Positions 37,744-46,200 of a stretch of DNA of 64,000 bases are shown in pieces. The stretch is from Martelella endophytica. Lineage in GTDB: Bacteria > Pseudomonadota > Alphaproteobacteria > Rhizobiales > Rhizobiaceae. Both the position numbers and the translations under genes were made by a program. Position 1 is the first letter of the stretch; each line of letters starts with the position of its first letter. The notes beneath the pieces were generated by a model. It was not told the DNA's origin. It did not search any database and saw only the letters and a list, made by a program, of their open reading frames with translations. The stretch spans positions 4,743,818 through 4,807,817 of the forward strand of contig NZ_CP010803.1 in assembly GCF_000960975.1 (NCBI RefSeq), in the 5' to 3' direction.

Positions 37744-38781
37744 ATGGCAAAGCTTGAACTGAAAGACATCCGCAAGTCCTATGGCTCGGTCGAGATCATC
37801 AAGGGCATTGACCTTAACGTCGAGGACGGCGAATTCTGCGTTTTCGTCGGCCCGTCGGGCTGCGGCAAGTCCACCCTTCTGAGGATGATCGCGGGGCTGG
37901 AGGACATCACTGGCGGCACACTCGAAATCGGCGGCATCCGGATGAACGACATCGCGCCCGCCAAGCGCGGCGTCGCCATGGTGTTCCAGTCCTATGCGCT
38001 CTATCCGCATCTGACGGTCAGGGAGAACATCGCCTTCGGCCTGAAGGTCCGCAAGACGCCGAAGGAGCGCATCGAAGAATTGGTGAACGAGGCCGTCACC
38101 ATGCTGCAGCTGGAAAAGCTCACCGAGCGCTATCCGCGCGAACTTTCCGGCGGTCAGCGCCAGCGCGTCGCCATCGGCCGCGCCATCGTCGGCGAGCCGG
38201 AGACCTTCCTCTTCGACGAGCCGCTGTCGAACCTCGATGCCGAGCTTCGCGTCCACATGCGCACCCAGATTTCGGAGCTGCATGAACGGCTGAAGCGCAC
38301 AATGATCTACGTGACCCACGACCAGGTCGAGGCGATGACGCTCGCCGACAAGATCGTGCTCTTGCGCGATGGCCGCATCGAACAGGTCGGCACGCCGCAT
38401 GATCTTTACGAGCGCCCGCAGAACCTCTTCGCCGCCCAGTTCATCGGCGCGCCGAAGATGAACATCTTCGATCTCAGCGGCCGTTTCGAGCATCTGCGCG
38501 CAACCCTTCAGCTCGACCGCGATACCCGCTATTGTGGCATCCGCCCGGACAACCTGGCAATCGCGCCCCAGGGCGAAGGGGCCTTCACCGCAAGGGTGCG
38601 GCTGACGGAATATCTCGGCAATGCACGCCTTGTGCACGCCGATATCGACGCGGAAACACCTGTCATCCTGGAGCAGCCGGCCGGAACCGAACTTGCACCG
38701 GGGGCCGAAATTGCGCTCACCGCCCGGCCGGAGCACATCCATGGCTTCAAGGACGATGGCAACCGGGTCGGCAGGGGTTGA
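37744..38781 (+). CDS. Sugar ABC transporter ATP-binding protein (UgpC/MsmK type)
   Basis: ATPase of the LacI-controlled importer, 345 residues. Walker [10 protein letters not shown], signature [14 protein letters not shown], Walker [16 protein letters not shown] and the switch histidine in [14 protein letters not shown] are present, and a C-terminal TOBE-like regulatory domain begins near residue 240. It starts 5 bases after the oxidoreductase stop and closes the operon; 191 bases separate it from the next cluster. Confidence 0.95.
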   Translation: MAKLELKDIRKSYGSVEIIKGIDLNVEDGEFCVFVGPSGCGKSTLLRMIAGLEDITGGTLEIGGIRMNDIAPAKRGVAMVFQSYALYPHLTVRENIAFGLKVRKTPKERIEELVNEAVTMLQLEKLTERYPRELSGGQRQRVAIGRAIVGEPETFLFDEPLSNLDAELRVHMRTQISELHERLKRTMIYVTHDQVEAMTLADKIVLLRDGRIEQVGTPHDLYERPQNLFAAQFIGAPKMNIFDLSGRFEHLRATLQLDRDTRYCGIRPDNLAIAPQGEGAFTARVRLTEYLGNARLVHADIDAETPVILEQPAGTELAPGAEIALTARPEHIHGFKDDGNRVGRG

Positions 38782-38901
38782 GGGATGCCCGCCAAGCGAT
38801 AAGCTGCAATCTCGAAGGCTCCGGCGTCGCCCCCTTTTCTCGGGCGGGTTCATCAGGAGAAGCAGCCTATAAGTTAGGCAGAAGATGAAAATGCATAAAA
38901 T

Positions 38902-38930
38902 TTGACATGCGGCTAAAAATTCTCTAGTTG
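38902..38930 (+). promoter_or_regulatory. Probable promoter of the PotABCD-like/D-carbamoylase operon
   Basis: A perfect -35 TTGACA is at 38902-38907. With 17-base spacing the -10 position reads TAGTTG, which is weak. The downstream palindrome at 38930-38945 would overlap the transcription start region. The rest of the 191-base gap shows no gene. Confidence 0.45.
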
Positions 38931-38945
38931 GAAAAACGGTTTTCC
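38930..38945. promoter_or_regulatory. LacI-type palindrome GGAAAA-aCGg-TTTTCC
   Basis: Six-base arms are perfectly complementary around a central CG, the layout of LacI/GalR-family operators. It lies 28 bases upstream of the PotD-like gene, just downstream of a TTGACA element. Its arms differ from the two operators of the LacI regulator at 31963, so a different repressor may be involved. Confidence 0.5.
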
Positions 38946-38972
38946 TCCTCGAGATATTGAAGGACCTCCCGC

Positions 38973-40010
38973 ATGCTGCATTCCACATCTCTTCTCCGGG
39001 CCAGTGCGGTTGCCGCCCTGCTCGTCGTTCCCGCCGTTTCAGCCCAGGCCCAGGAAACCTTCGTCGTTTCCAACTGGGGCTATTCCAACGATTTCTACGA
39101 GCCCTTCATTTTCGAGCCCTTCGAAAAAGAGCATAATGTAAAGGTCGTGACGGAGACGGGCGGCGCGCCGGAACGCCTCAACAAGGCCCGTATCCGCGGT
39201 GGCGTCGACGTCATCCTGCTGACCGACAAGTTCTCCCAGATCGGCATCAACCAGGGTGCCTTTGAAACGATCGACGACACCAAGCTTTCGAATTTCGACG
39301 AGCTCTACGATGCGGCGAAGAACCCGCAGGGTGATTACGGCCCGGCCTATACTTTCGGCCGCTATGGCATCGTTTATGACAAGACCCGCACCGACACGCC
39401 GATCACCTCCTGGTGCGACCTGTGGCGCGAGGATTTCGCCGGCGCCATCGCCATGCCCGCCTTCAACACCACCGGCGGTCCGCTGACGGTGATGATGGCC
39501 GGCAAATGCGCCGGCTCGGATGCCTTCGAAGACCCCGACACCGCTTTCGCCAAGATGGCCGAGCTGAAGCCGAATATCGTCAAGACCTTCTCCTCCGGCT
39601 CGGAACTGACCAATCTTCTGTCGACCGGCGAGGCCTTTATCGGACTTGCGCAGGACTACGCCTTTCCGGCAATCCAGGCGGCCAACCCGAATATCGGCTG
39701 GGCGGAGCTTTCGGAAGGCGACTTCCGGATGATGAACACCTACAACATCCCAAAGAACGCCAAGCACAAGGAACTGGCGCTCGCCTTCATCGACTTCTCG
39801 ATCTCGATGCAGGCCCAGAAGGATGCCGCGATCGAACTGGTCAGCGGCTCCGGCCCGGTCAACAAGACCGTCGAGCTGACGCCGGAACAGGCATCCCAGC
39901 TCGTCTATGGCGAAAAGGCCGTGCTCAGCATGCAGCCGACCCCCTACGACAAGCTGCTTGAGGTCAATGATGACTGGGAAAGCCGCTGGAACGAAGTCTT
40001 CGGACGCTAA
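38973..40010 (+). CDS. ABC transporter substrate-binding protein (PotD-like)
   Basis: Periplasmic binding protein of the spermidine/putrescine/2-aminoethylphosphonate/iron group, 345 residues. The signal peptide covers residues 1 to about 26 (SAQAQ-E). The mature protein begins ETFVVSNWGYSNDFYEPFIFEPFEKEHNVKV, typical of the group (written here in two family blocks: VSNWGY and FEKEHNVKVV). GGVDVILLTDKF and NVGWAEL-like stretches follow. It starts an operon with PotB-, PotC- and PotA-like genes and four catabolic or regulatory genes. A polyamine is not assured; the enzymes downstream suggest a cyclic or acylated nitrogen compound. Confidence 0.88.
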   Translation: MLHSTSLLRASAVAALLVVPAVSAQAQETFVVSNWGYSNDFYEPFIFEPFEKEHNVKVVTETGGAPERLNKARIRGGVDVILLTDKFSQIGINQGAFETIDDTKLSNFDELYDAAKNPQGDYGPAYTFGRYGIVYDKTRTDTPITSWCDLWREDFAGAIAMPAFNTTGGPLTVMMAGKCAGSDAFEDPDTAFAKMAELKPNIVKTFSSGSELTNLLSTGEAFIGLAQDYAFPAIQAANPNIGWAELSEGDFRMMNTYNIPKNAKHKELALAFIDFSISMQAQKDAAIELVSGSGPVNKTVELTPEQASQLVYGEKAVLSMQPTPYDKLLEVNDDWESRWNEVFGR

Positions 40011-40021
40011 CGGACGCGCAA

Positions 40022-40882
40022 TTGAACGCCCGCCCTTCCCTCGTTGAGCGCATCAACGCTCTAGGCCCGTGGTTGCTGGTTCTTCCGGCAACCGCGGTGC
40101 TGGCCTTCATCCTGATCATTCCGGTGGCAGGAACCCTTGCCGAAAGCTTTTCCAACCCGGCAGGGTTTTTCGCCAACTACCGCGACTTCTTCGCCGACAG
40201 CTATAATCGCACGGTGATGATCCGCTCGTTCCGCATCGCCTTCCTGTCGACGCTGACCTCGCTCATTCTGGGCTTCGGCGGCGCCTACATGATCGCCAAT
40301 GCCTCGCAAGGCGTGAAGCGTGTCCTCCTGATCCTTTCGGTCTTTCCGCTTCTGACAAGCGTGGTCGTGCGCTCCTTCTCCTTCATGGCGATCCTTGGTC
40401 GCAACGGCGTGGTCAACACCGCGCTGATGAAGCTCGGCATCATCAGCGAACCCATGGAAATGCTGTTCACGCAGGGCGCCGTGATTGCGGGCCTTGCCTA
40501 TCTGTTCACGCCGCTGATGATCCTGTCGCTGGTGGGCGTGCTCGAGAATATCGAGGATGACCTTTATCTGGCCGCAGGCTCGCTTGGCGCCTCTCCGGTA
40601 GCCGTCTTCTTCCAGGTCACGCTGCCGCTCGCAGTCCCCGGCATGATCGTCGGCTCGATCCTCGTCTTCACCGGCTCGCTCGCGACCTTCGTCACCCCGA
40701 CATTGCTCGGCGGCGAACCGCAGATGACGCTTGCAACACTGCTCTACCAGAAGGCGATGATCTCGTTCGACTGGGGTGCGGCCAACACGATTGCCGCGAT
40801 CATGATGGGAACCGCGATCTTCTGCGTTGTCGTGCTCGGCACGATCGCCAGCCGCATCTCGGCACGGAGGGCCGTCCATTGA
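40022..40882 (+). CDS. ABC transporter permease (PotB-like)
   Basis: Inner-membrane permease, 286 residues, six membrane segments. The first segment is LLVLPATAVLAFILIIPV and the EAA-like loop is LAAGSLGASPVAVFFQVTLPLAVPG, as in PotB-type permeases. The start is TTG at 40022, 11 bases after the binding-protein stop, with only a weak ribosome binding site; no ATG lies nearby in frame. It overlaps the PotC-like gene. Confidence 0.92.
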   Translation: MNARPSLVERINALGPWLLVLPATAVLAFILIIPVAGTLAESFSNPAGFFANYRDFFADSYNRTVMIRSFRIAFLSTLTSLILGFGGAYMIANASQGVKRVLLILSVFPLLTSVVVRSFSFMAILGRNGVVNTALMKLGIISEPMEMLFTQGAVIAGLAYLFTPLMILSLVGVLENIEDDLYLAAGSLGASPVAVFFQVTLPLAVPGMIVGSILVFTGSLATFVTPTLLGGEPQMTLATLLYQKAMISFDWGAANTIAAIMMGTAIFCVVVLGTIASRISARRAVH

Positions 40883-41670
40883 CAGGTCGTCGCATTCATC
40901 CGCTTTCGAAGCTTTTCGGTTGGCTGGTCATCCTGTTCCTGGCGGGACCGATCGTCATCGTCATCGGCACATCCGTGTCCGATACGCCCTTTCTCGCCTT
41001 TCCGCCGCAGGGGTTCACGCTCAAATGGTATGCCAATGTGTTCAGTCACAGCGGCTTCCTCGACACTTTCATCATTTCCATGCAGGTCGCCGTCGGCGGC
41101 ACGCTGATCGCGCTCATCGCCGGGCTTGCGGCTGCCTATGCGCTGACGCGCTACAAGATGCGGATCCCCGGCTGGTATGGCTCGGTCTTCTTCCTGCCGT
41201 TCTTCATCCCGGAAATCGTGTTCGGCTTTTCGCTCTTGAAGACGCTGATCGTTCAGTTCCAGCTGCCGATCCTGCCGTCGCTCATCCTCGGCCATGCGAT
41301 TCTGTGCCTGCCCTATATGGTGCGGGTGATCGGGGCGAGCCTTTCAGGCTTCGACTTCTCCATCCAGGAGGCCGCCATCAGCCTCGGCATGCATCCGGTG
41401 AAAGCGTTCTGGACCATTGTCCTGCCCAATATCCGCTCCGGCGTGATCGCCGGCATGGTGCTTGCCTTCATCACCTCGCTGAACGACATGGCCGTGGCAC
41501 TGTTTCTGACCGGCCCCGGCATCTCGACGCTGCCAATCGAGGTCTTCACTTACGTGCAGCAGTTTTTCGACCCGACCGTCAGCGCCGTTTCCGTGCTGCT
41601 GATGGGCGTCACCATTCTCGTCATGATGCTGATTGAACGCAGCCTCGGTCTGTCCAAGACCGTTCAATAG
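40879..41670 (+). CDS. ABC transporter permease (PotC-like)
   Basis: Second permease of the importer, 263 residues. The EAA-like loop is QEAAISLGMHPVKAFWTIVLPNIRSG and FITSLNDMAVALFLTGPG is typical of PotC proteins. It also uses a TTG start (40879), sharing bases with the TGA of the PotB-like gene, so it is translationally coupled. The ATPase gene starts 8 bases after its stop. Confidence 0.92.
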   Translation: MTGRRIHPLSKLFGWLVILFLAGPIVIVIGTSVSDTPFLAFPPQGFTLKWYANVFSHSGFLDTFIISMQVAVGGTLIALIAGLAAAYALTRYKMRIPGWYGSVFFLPFFIPEIVFGFSLLKTLIVQFQLPILPSLILGHAILCLPYMVRVIGASLSGFDFSIQEAAISLGMHPVKAFWTIVLPNIRSGVIAGMVLAFITSLNDMAVALFLTGPGISTLPIEVFTYVQQFFDPTVSAVSVLLMGVTILVMMLIERSLGLSKTVQ

Positions 41671-41678
41671 GAGTTCCA

Positions 41679-42755
41679 ATGGCTGAGAACGCCGTCATCC
41701 TGAACAATGTCACCGCCCATTACGGCACGACGCAGGTTCTGCACGGGCTGAACCTTTCCGTTGGCGAGGGCGAACTGGTCTCGCTTCTGGGGTCCAGCGG
41801 CTGCGGCAAGACAACCACGCTGCGCCTTCTTGCTGGCTTCCTGCAGCCGACGGGCGGCAGCATCTCGGTTGCCGGTCGCGATGTCACCGGCCTGCCGCCG
41901 CACAAGCGCGATGCCGGTATTGTATTCCAGAACTATGCCCTGTTCCCGCATCTGACCGTCGCCGAGAATGTCGGTTTCGGGCTGAAGCAGCGCAAGGTGT
42001 CCTCCGCTGAACAGAAAAAACGCGTTGCCGGGATGCTGGAGCGCGTCGGGCTCTCAGGTTTCGCCGACCGCCTGCCGGCCGCCCTTTCCGGCGGCCAGCG
42101 CCAGCGCGTTGCCGTGGCCCGCGCGCTTGCCATCGATCCGCCGCTCCTGATGTTCGACGAGCCGCTTTCGAACCTCGACGCCAAGCTGCGCGTCGACATG
42201 CGGGTGGAAATCCGCGAGCTGCAGAAGGCCAACAACCGCACCGCCATCTATGTGACCCATGATCAGGAAGAGGCGTTTTCCATTTCCGATCGCGTGGCGA
42301 TCATGAATGCCGGCAACATCGTCCAGCTTGATACGCCCGAAGTGCTCTACACGCGGCCCGTCAATGCCTTCGTCGCCCGCTTTGTCGGGTTCGACAATCT
42401 GGTCGCGATGCGTGTCGTCGCGCGCAATGGCGCGATGGTGACAGTGGAGCTTGTTGGCGGCGAAAGGATCGACCTCGACGAGGCCGAGACCGGCCCGCTG
42501 CCGGAGCGCTTCGTCATCGGTGCAAGACCGGAAGGCCTGACCCTGACTGAGGTCAGCAGCGCCAATGCCATTGCCGGAAAGACCCAGATGCGGTCCTATC
42601 TCGGCCGTGCCTATCAGTACAAGATCGAGACTGCGGCAGGTGTTCTGATCGCCAATGGGTCGCTCAAGACCCCGATCGAAGCAGAGCGGAATGTCGGCCT
42701 TGCCTTCGACTTCGCCCATTGCTGCATACTGCAGGCCGAAGGAGAGATGCCATGA
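41679..42755 (+). CDS. ABC transporter ATP-binding protein (PotA-like)
   Basis: ATPase of the PotABCD-like importer, 358 residues. Walker A is GSSGCGKTTT, the signature [14 protein letters not shown], Walker [17 protein letters not shown] and the switch histidine in YVTHDQEEAFSISDR. The C-terminal regulatory TOBE domain covers about residues 275-350. Its last four bases overlap the ATG of the carbamoylase-like hydrolase gene, directly linking transport and breakdown. Confidence 0.94.
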   Translation: MAENAVILNNVTAHYGTTQVLHGLNLSVGEGELVSLLGSSGCGKTTTLRLLAGFLQPTGGSISVAGRDVTGLPPHKRDAGIVFQNYALFPHLTVAENVGFGLKQRKVSSAEQKKRVAGMLERVGLSGFADRLPAALSGGQRQRVAVARALAIDPPLLMFDEPLSNLDAKLRVDMRVEIRELQKANNRTAIYVTHDQEEAFSISDRVAIMNAGNIVQLDTPEVLYTRPVNAFVARFVGFDNLVAMRVVARNGAMVTVELVGGERIDLDEAETGPLPERFVIGARPEGLTLTEVSSANAIAGKTQMRSYLGRAYQYKIETAAGVLIANGSLKTPIEAERNVGLAFDFAHCCILQAEGEMP

Positions 42756-43684
42756 GCCGCACCATCGTTGCCGCCGCCGCACAGATGGGGCCAATCGCCC
42801 GTTCCGATACACGCAAGGCCGTTGTCGAGCGCCTGATCGCGCTTCTGGGCGAGGCAGCCTCCAGGGGGGCGGAGCTCGTCGTCTTTCCCGAACTGACGCT
42901 GACAACCTTCTTCCCGCGCTGGCACATGACCGACCCCAATGAAATCGACGCCTTTTATGAGGCGGAGATGCCCGGTCCGGAGACGCTGCCGCTGTTCGAA
43001 GCGGCCAAGCGGCTGAAGATCGGTTTTTACCTCGGTTATGCGGAACTGGCCGTCGAAAACGGCGTGAAGCATCACTACAACACCGCCATTCTCGTCGACC
43101 GGGATGGCGCGGTCGTCGGCAAATACCGCAAGATCCATCTGCCGGGCTGGGACAAGCCGCAGCCCGACATGGCCGCGCAGCATCTCGAAAAATACTATTT
43201 CGAGCCCGGCAATCTCGGCTTCAATGTGTTCGAGACCATGGGAACGCGCATCGGCATGGCGATCTGCAATGATCGCCGCTGGCCCGAGACCTATCGCGTC
43301 ATGGCGCTGAAGGGTTCGGAGATGATCCTCGTCGGCTACAACACGCCCGATGATCACACCGGCAATTTCGATTTCGACAGCCTGACGCAGTTCCACAATC
43401 AGCTTTCGATCCAGGCCGGCGCCTACCAGAATTCCAACTGGGTGGTTGCCACCGCCAAGGCGGGCCATGAGGAGGGCTCCAACCTGATCGGCCAGTCGAT
43501 GATCGTGGCGCCTTCCGGCCAGATCGTCGCCATGGCGACGTCAACGGCCGACGAAGTGATTGTGGCAAAATGCGATCTCGACATGGCGGCCCTTTACCGC
43601 AAGACCATTTTCGATTTCGCCCGCCACCGCGAGCCCGACCAGTATCGGCTGATCGTCGAAACCAAGGGGCCGGTGCTGGATTGA
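42752..43684 (+). CDS. Carbon-nitrogen hydrolase, N-carbamoyl-D-amino acid hydrolase-like
   Basis: Nitrilase-superfamily hydrolase of 310 residues. The Glu-Lys-Cys triad is visible as VVFPELTLTTFFPRW, KYRKIHLPGW and ICNDRRWPET. These motifs, and AEMPGPETLPLF and HLEKYYFEPG, follow the Agrobacterium N-carbamoyl-D-amino acid amidohydrolase as I remember it, including length (about 304 there). That enzyme releases CO2 and ammonia from N-carbamoyl-D-amino acids. It has no signal peptide. It is coupled to the importer ATPase (ATGA at 42752) and followed by a regulator, an amidohydrolase and a D-amino-acid-type PLP enzyme. Another N-carbamoyl or amide substrate is possible. Confidence 0.88.
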   Translation: MSRTIVAAAAQMGPIARSDTRKAVVERLIALLGEAASRGAELVVFPELTLTTFFPRWHMTDPNEIDAFYEAEMPGPETLPLFEAAKRLKIGFYLGYAELAVENGVKHHYNTAILVDRDGAVVGKYRKIHLPGWDKPQPDMAAQHLEKYYFEPGNLGFNVFETMGTRIGMAICNDRRWPETYRVMALKGSEMILVGYNTPDDHTGNFDFDSLTQFHNQLSIQAGAYQNSNWVVATAKAGHEEGSNLIGQSMIVAPSGQIVAMATSTADEVIVAKCDLDMAALYRKTIFDFARHREPDQYRLIVETKGPVLD

Positions 43685-43719
43685 GTGAATGATGGACATT
43701 GCTTCCGGAGGAGAGAGAA

Positions 43720-44352
43720 ATGAACGGGACTGAGACGTTGGAAGAGACCGAACACAGCGAGACAAGTTCCGTTTCCCGCATCCTGTCGGAGCTGCGCCGC
43801 GAAAACGGCTGGACGCTTGCCGAACTCTCGAAACGGACCGGCGTTTCGATCTCGGCCCTCTCCAAGATCGAGAACGGCCAGAGCCAGCCGGCCTATTCCG
43901 TGCTGACCCGGCTTTCGAGCGGGCTCGGGCTCGACTTTGCCGATCTTCTGGAAGGCAAGGCCGCGCGACCGAGCTTCGCCAGCGCAGCCCGCGCCATCAC
44001 CCGCCGCGGCGAGGGCAAACGGCTCGAAAACGATATGGGCAACTATCGCCTGCTCTCCACCGAGCTTGCCGCCACGGCGATGACGCCGATGGTCATCGAC
44101 ATTCCGCCGCGCGCCGACAATGCCGAGCCGGCCCGCAGCGCCCATAGCGGCGAGGAATTCGTCTTTGTCCTCTCCGGCGACGTCATTTTCGAGATGGCCC
44201 CTTATGCGCCGGTCATTCTGGCCGAGGGCGATACGGTCTATTTCGACGCAGCCTCCGAGCACGGGTTTTACTCCACCGGCCCCGGCGGCGCCCGCATTCT
44301 TTCCATCTGCTATTCCGGCTCCAGCGAGGCGCCGGACCACCTGACGGTTTAA
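43720..44352 (+). CDS. XRE-family regulator with C-terminal cupin domain
   Basis: Transcription regulator of 210 residues: helix-turn-helix of the XRE/Cro type at about residues 12-70 (NGWTLAELSKRTGVSISALSKIENGQSQPAYSVLTRL in parts) and a cupin sensor domain at about 120-205 (HSGEEFVFVLSGDV, LAEGDTVYFDAASEHGF). Such regulators often control amino acid, polyamine or nitrogen compound catabolism and bind the compound in the cupin. The ATG at 43720 follows GGAGGAGAG. It sits inside the operon between the carbamoylase-like and amidohydrolase genes, so it probably regulates its own operon. Confidence 0.9.
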   Translation: MNGTETLEETEHSETSSVSRILSELRRENGWTLAELSKRTGVSISALSKIENGQSQPAYSVLTRLSSGLGLDFADLLEGKAARPSFASAARAITRRGEGKRLENDMGNYRLLSTELAATAMTPMVIDIPPRADNAEPARSAHSGEEFVFVLSGDVIFEMAPYAPVILAEGDTVYFDAASEHGFYSTGPGGARILSICYSGSSEAPDHLTV

Positions 44353-44354
44353 TC

Positions 44355-46196
44355 ATGATCGATGCAAAATCCGAAGTCCGCTTGCGCCAGCAGCTGACCC
44401 TCGTCGCGCTTGGAAAGGCGCCTGCCGACCGTATCCTGCGCGTCGGCCGGCTGCTGGACACGGCGACCCGTACATGGGCCGACAATCAGGAGATTGTCAT
44501 CTGCGGTGACCGGATCGCCTATGTCGGGCCTGCCGGGTCATGGCCAGGCAGATGCGACACCATCGACGAACGCCCGGACCTGATGGCCATTCCGGGCCTC
44601 GGCGAAGTCCACAAACATATCGAAAGCTCGCATCTGACGCCGGAATGGGAGGCCGCGCTGGTGATGCCGCGCGGCAATACCTGGACCTGCGAGGCAAGCC
44701 ACGAATTCTCCAATGTGCGCGGCTCCAAGACGCTCGACTTCTGGATGACGGCGCGACAGCACGGCTCGCCGCTGAAGATCTTTCCGCTGCCCGGCTCCGC
44801 TGTGCCTCCGACGGCCTATGAGCATGGCGGCGGATGGCTTGGTCATGACGAGCAGCAGGCGTTCATGTCCGGCAGCCTGATGGTCGCGGGCCTCGACGAG
44901 GTGATGGACTGGCCGGCCGTCTGGAATCCGGAAAATGCCTCCCACGAGCGGCTCTGGGGCATGATCGAGGCAACCTTTGCCGCCCGCGGCGTCGTCGAGG
45001 GCCATGCCGCAGGCCTGAAGGACCTACCGACGATCAACGCCTTTGCCGCTGCCGGTCTTGCCTCCGATCACGAAGCCTGGACGGCGGATGAGTTCTGGGA
45101 CAAGCTCACCCACGGGCTCTTCGCCGAGCTCAGACCCCATTCCATGCCCGACGTCATCAAGGGCCTTCTCGAACGCGGGCTTGCCGACTGGTCGCAGATC
45201 GCCTTCGCCACCGACGACCGCTCCGCCTCAGAGACCCTGCAAAAGGGCGCGACCGACTATAATGTCCGCCTTGCCATCCAATCCGGACTTGCACCCGAGA
45301 TCGCCATCCAGTGCGTCACCATCAACCCCGCCCGGCATATGCGACTGACGCCCTGGGTCGGCACGATCGCGCCGGGCCGGTTTGCCGATATCGTGCTTCT
45401 TTCCGACCTTGAGGGCTTTGAGATCGCCGAGGTCTGGGCCGATGGCAAGCAGGTCTCGCGCGGTAGCGACTACATCCTCCCGGTCCCCGAGATCGACTGG
45501 CCTGAATGGGCCAGCAACACGGTGCAGACGGGCGGCACCTTCAGCGCGGATGACTTCGCGATCCACGCCGCGACGGGCCGTGAGACGATGACGGCGGCGG
45601 TGTTGCGTCCGTTCCACTGGGAAGACGATTTCCTGACCTATGAACTGCCGGTGGCAGACGGTCTCGTCCAGCGCGATACGGCGCGAAACATCACCAAATT
45701 CGCCATTGTGGACCGGTTTTCGGGCAAAAAGTCCGTCTCGAAAATGTTCTGGGCCGGCACCGGACCCAGCACGCCGGATTGCGCGCTGGCAAGCTCGCTT
45801 GCCCATGACAAGCATAATATCTGGTGCGTCGGCTCGTCCGACGCGGCCATGGCCGAGGCCGTCAACGCGCTTGTCGAGATCGGCGGCGGCTGGGCACTGG
45901 TGCGTGGCGGCAAGGTGGCTGCCACCGTGCGCTACGAGATCGCAGGACTGATGTCGCAGCGCTCCGCCGAAGACCTCGATGCCGACATGCAGACGCTTTA
46001 TGCGGAAGGCGGAAAAATCGAATGGATGTTCGAGCCGTCATCCTCGCCGCGCTGGTGGGCAGGCTTTCCCGAACGCCTCGCCTTCGCGACGCTGACCTGT
46101 GCGCCCTGGCGCTGGGTTCTGGTCGCGCCGTCGGATTATGCGCCGGACGGCCTCGTCAATGTCGCGACCGGCGAAACACACAAAGTGGTCTGGTAA
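44355..46196 (+). CDS. Adenine deaminase-family amidohydrolase
   Basis: Metal-dependent amidohydrolase of 613 residues, similar in length to adenine deaminases (about 580-600). The metal-binding region reads PGLGEVHKHIESSHL where adenine deaminases have PGFIDGHVHIESS, so the HxH pair is kept; a later DDRSASETL supplies the conserved aspartate region. The C-terminal domain is typical of the family (CALASSLAHDKHNIWCVGSSD, EIGGGWALVRGGK). Divergent spelling and position among D-amino-acid-type genes make plain adenine deamination doubtful; ring opening or deamination of another heterocycle is a possibility. It starts 2 bases after the regulator stop. Confidence 0.85.
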   Translation: MIDAKSEVRLRQQLTLVALGKAPADRILRVGRLLDTATRTWADNQEIVICGDRIAYVGPAGSWPGRCDTIDERPDLMAIPGLGEVHKHIESSHLTPEWEAALVMPRGNTWTCEASHEFSNVRGSKTLDFWMTARQHGSPLKIFPLPGSAVPPTAYEHGGGWLGHDEQQAFMSGSLMVAGLDEVMDWPAVWNPENASHERLWGMIEATFAARGVVEGHAAGLKDLPTINAFAAAGLASDHEAWTADEFWDKLTHGLFAELRPHSMPDVIKGLLERGLADWSQIAFATDDRSASETLQKGATDYNVRLAIQSGLAPEIAIQCVTINPARHMRLTPWVGTIAPGRFADIVLLSDLEGFEIAEVWADGKQVSRGSDYILPVPEIDWPEWASNTVQTGGTFSADDFAIHAATGRETMTAAVLRPFHWEDDFLTYELPVADGLVQRDTARNITKFAIVDRFSGKKSVSKMFWAGTGPSTPDCALASSLAHDKHNIWCVGSSDAAMAEAVNALVEIGGGWALVRGGKVAATVRYEIAGLMSQRSAEDLDADMQTLYAEGGKIEWMFEPSSSPRWWAGFPERLAFATLTCAPWRWVLVAPSDYAPDGLVNVATGETHKVVW

Positions 46197-46200
46197 GTTT

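Noticed and set aside
36047..37750. 567-codon open frame opposite the FAD oxidoreductase
   Set aside because: Covers exactly the real gene, no motifs, Arg/His-rich composition.
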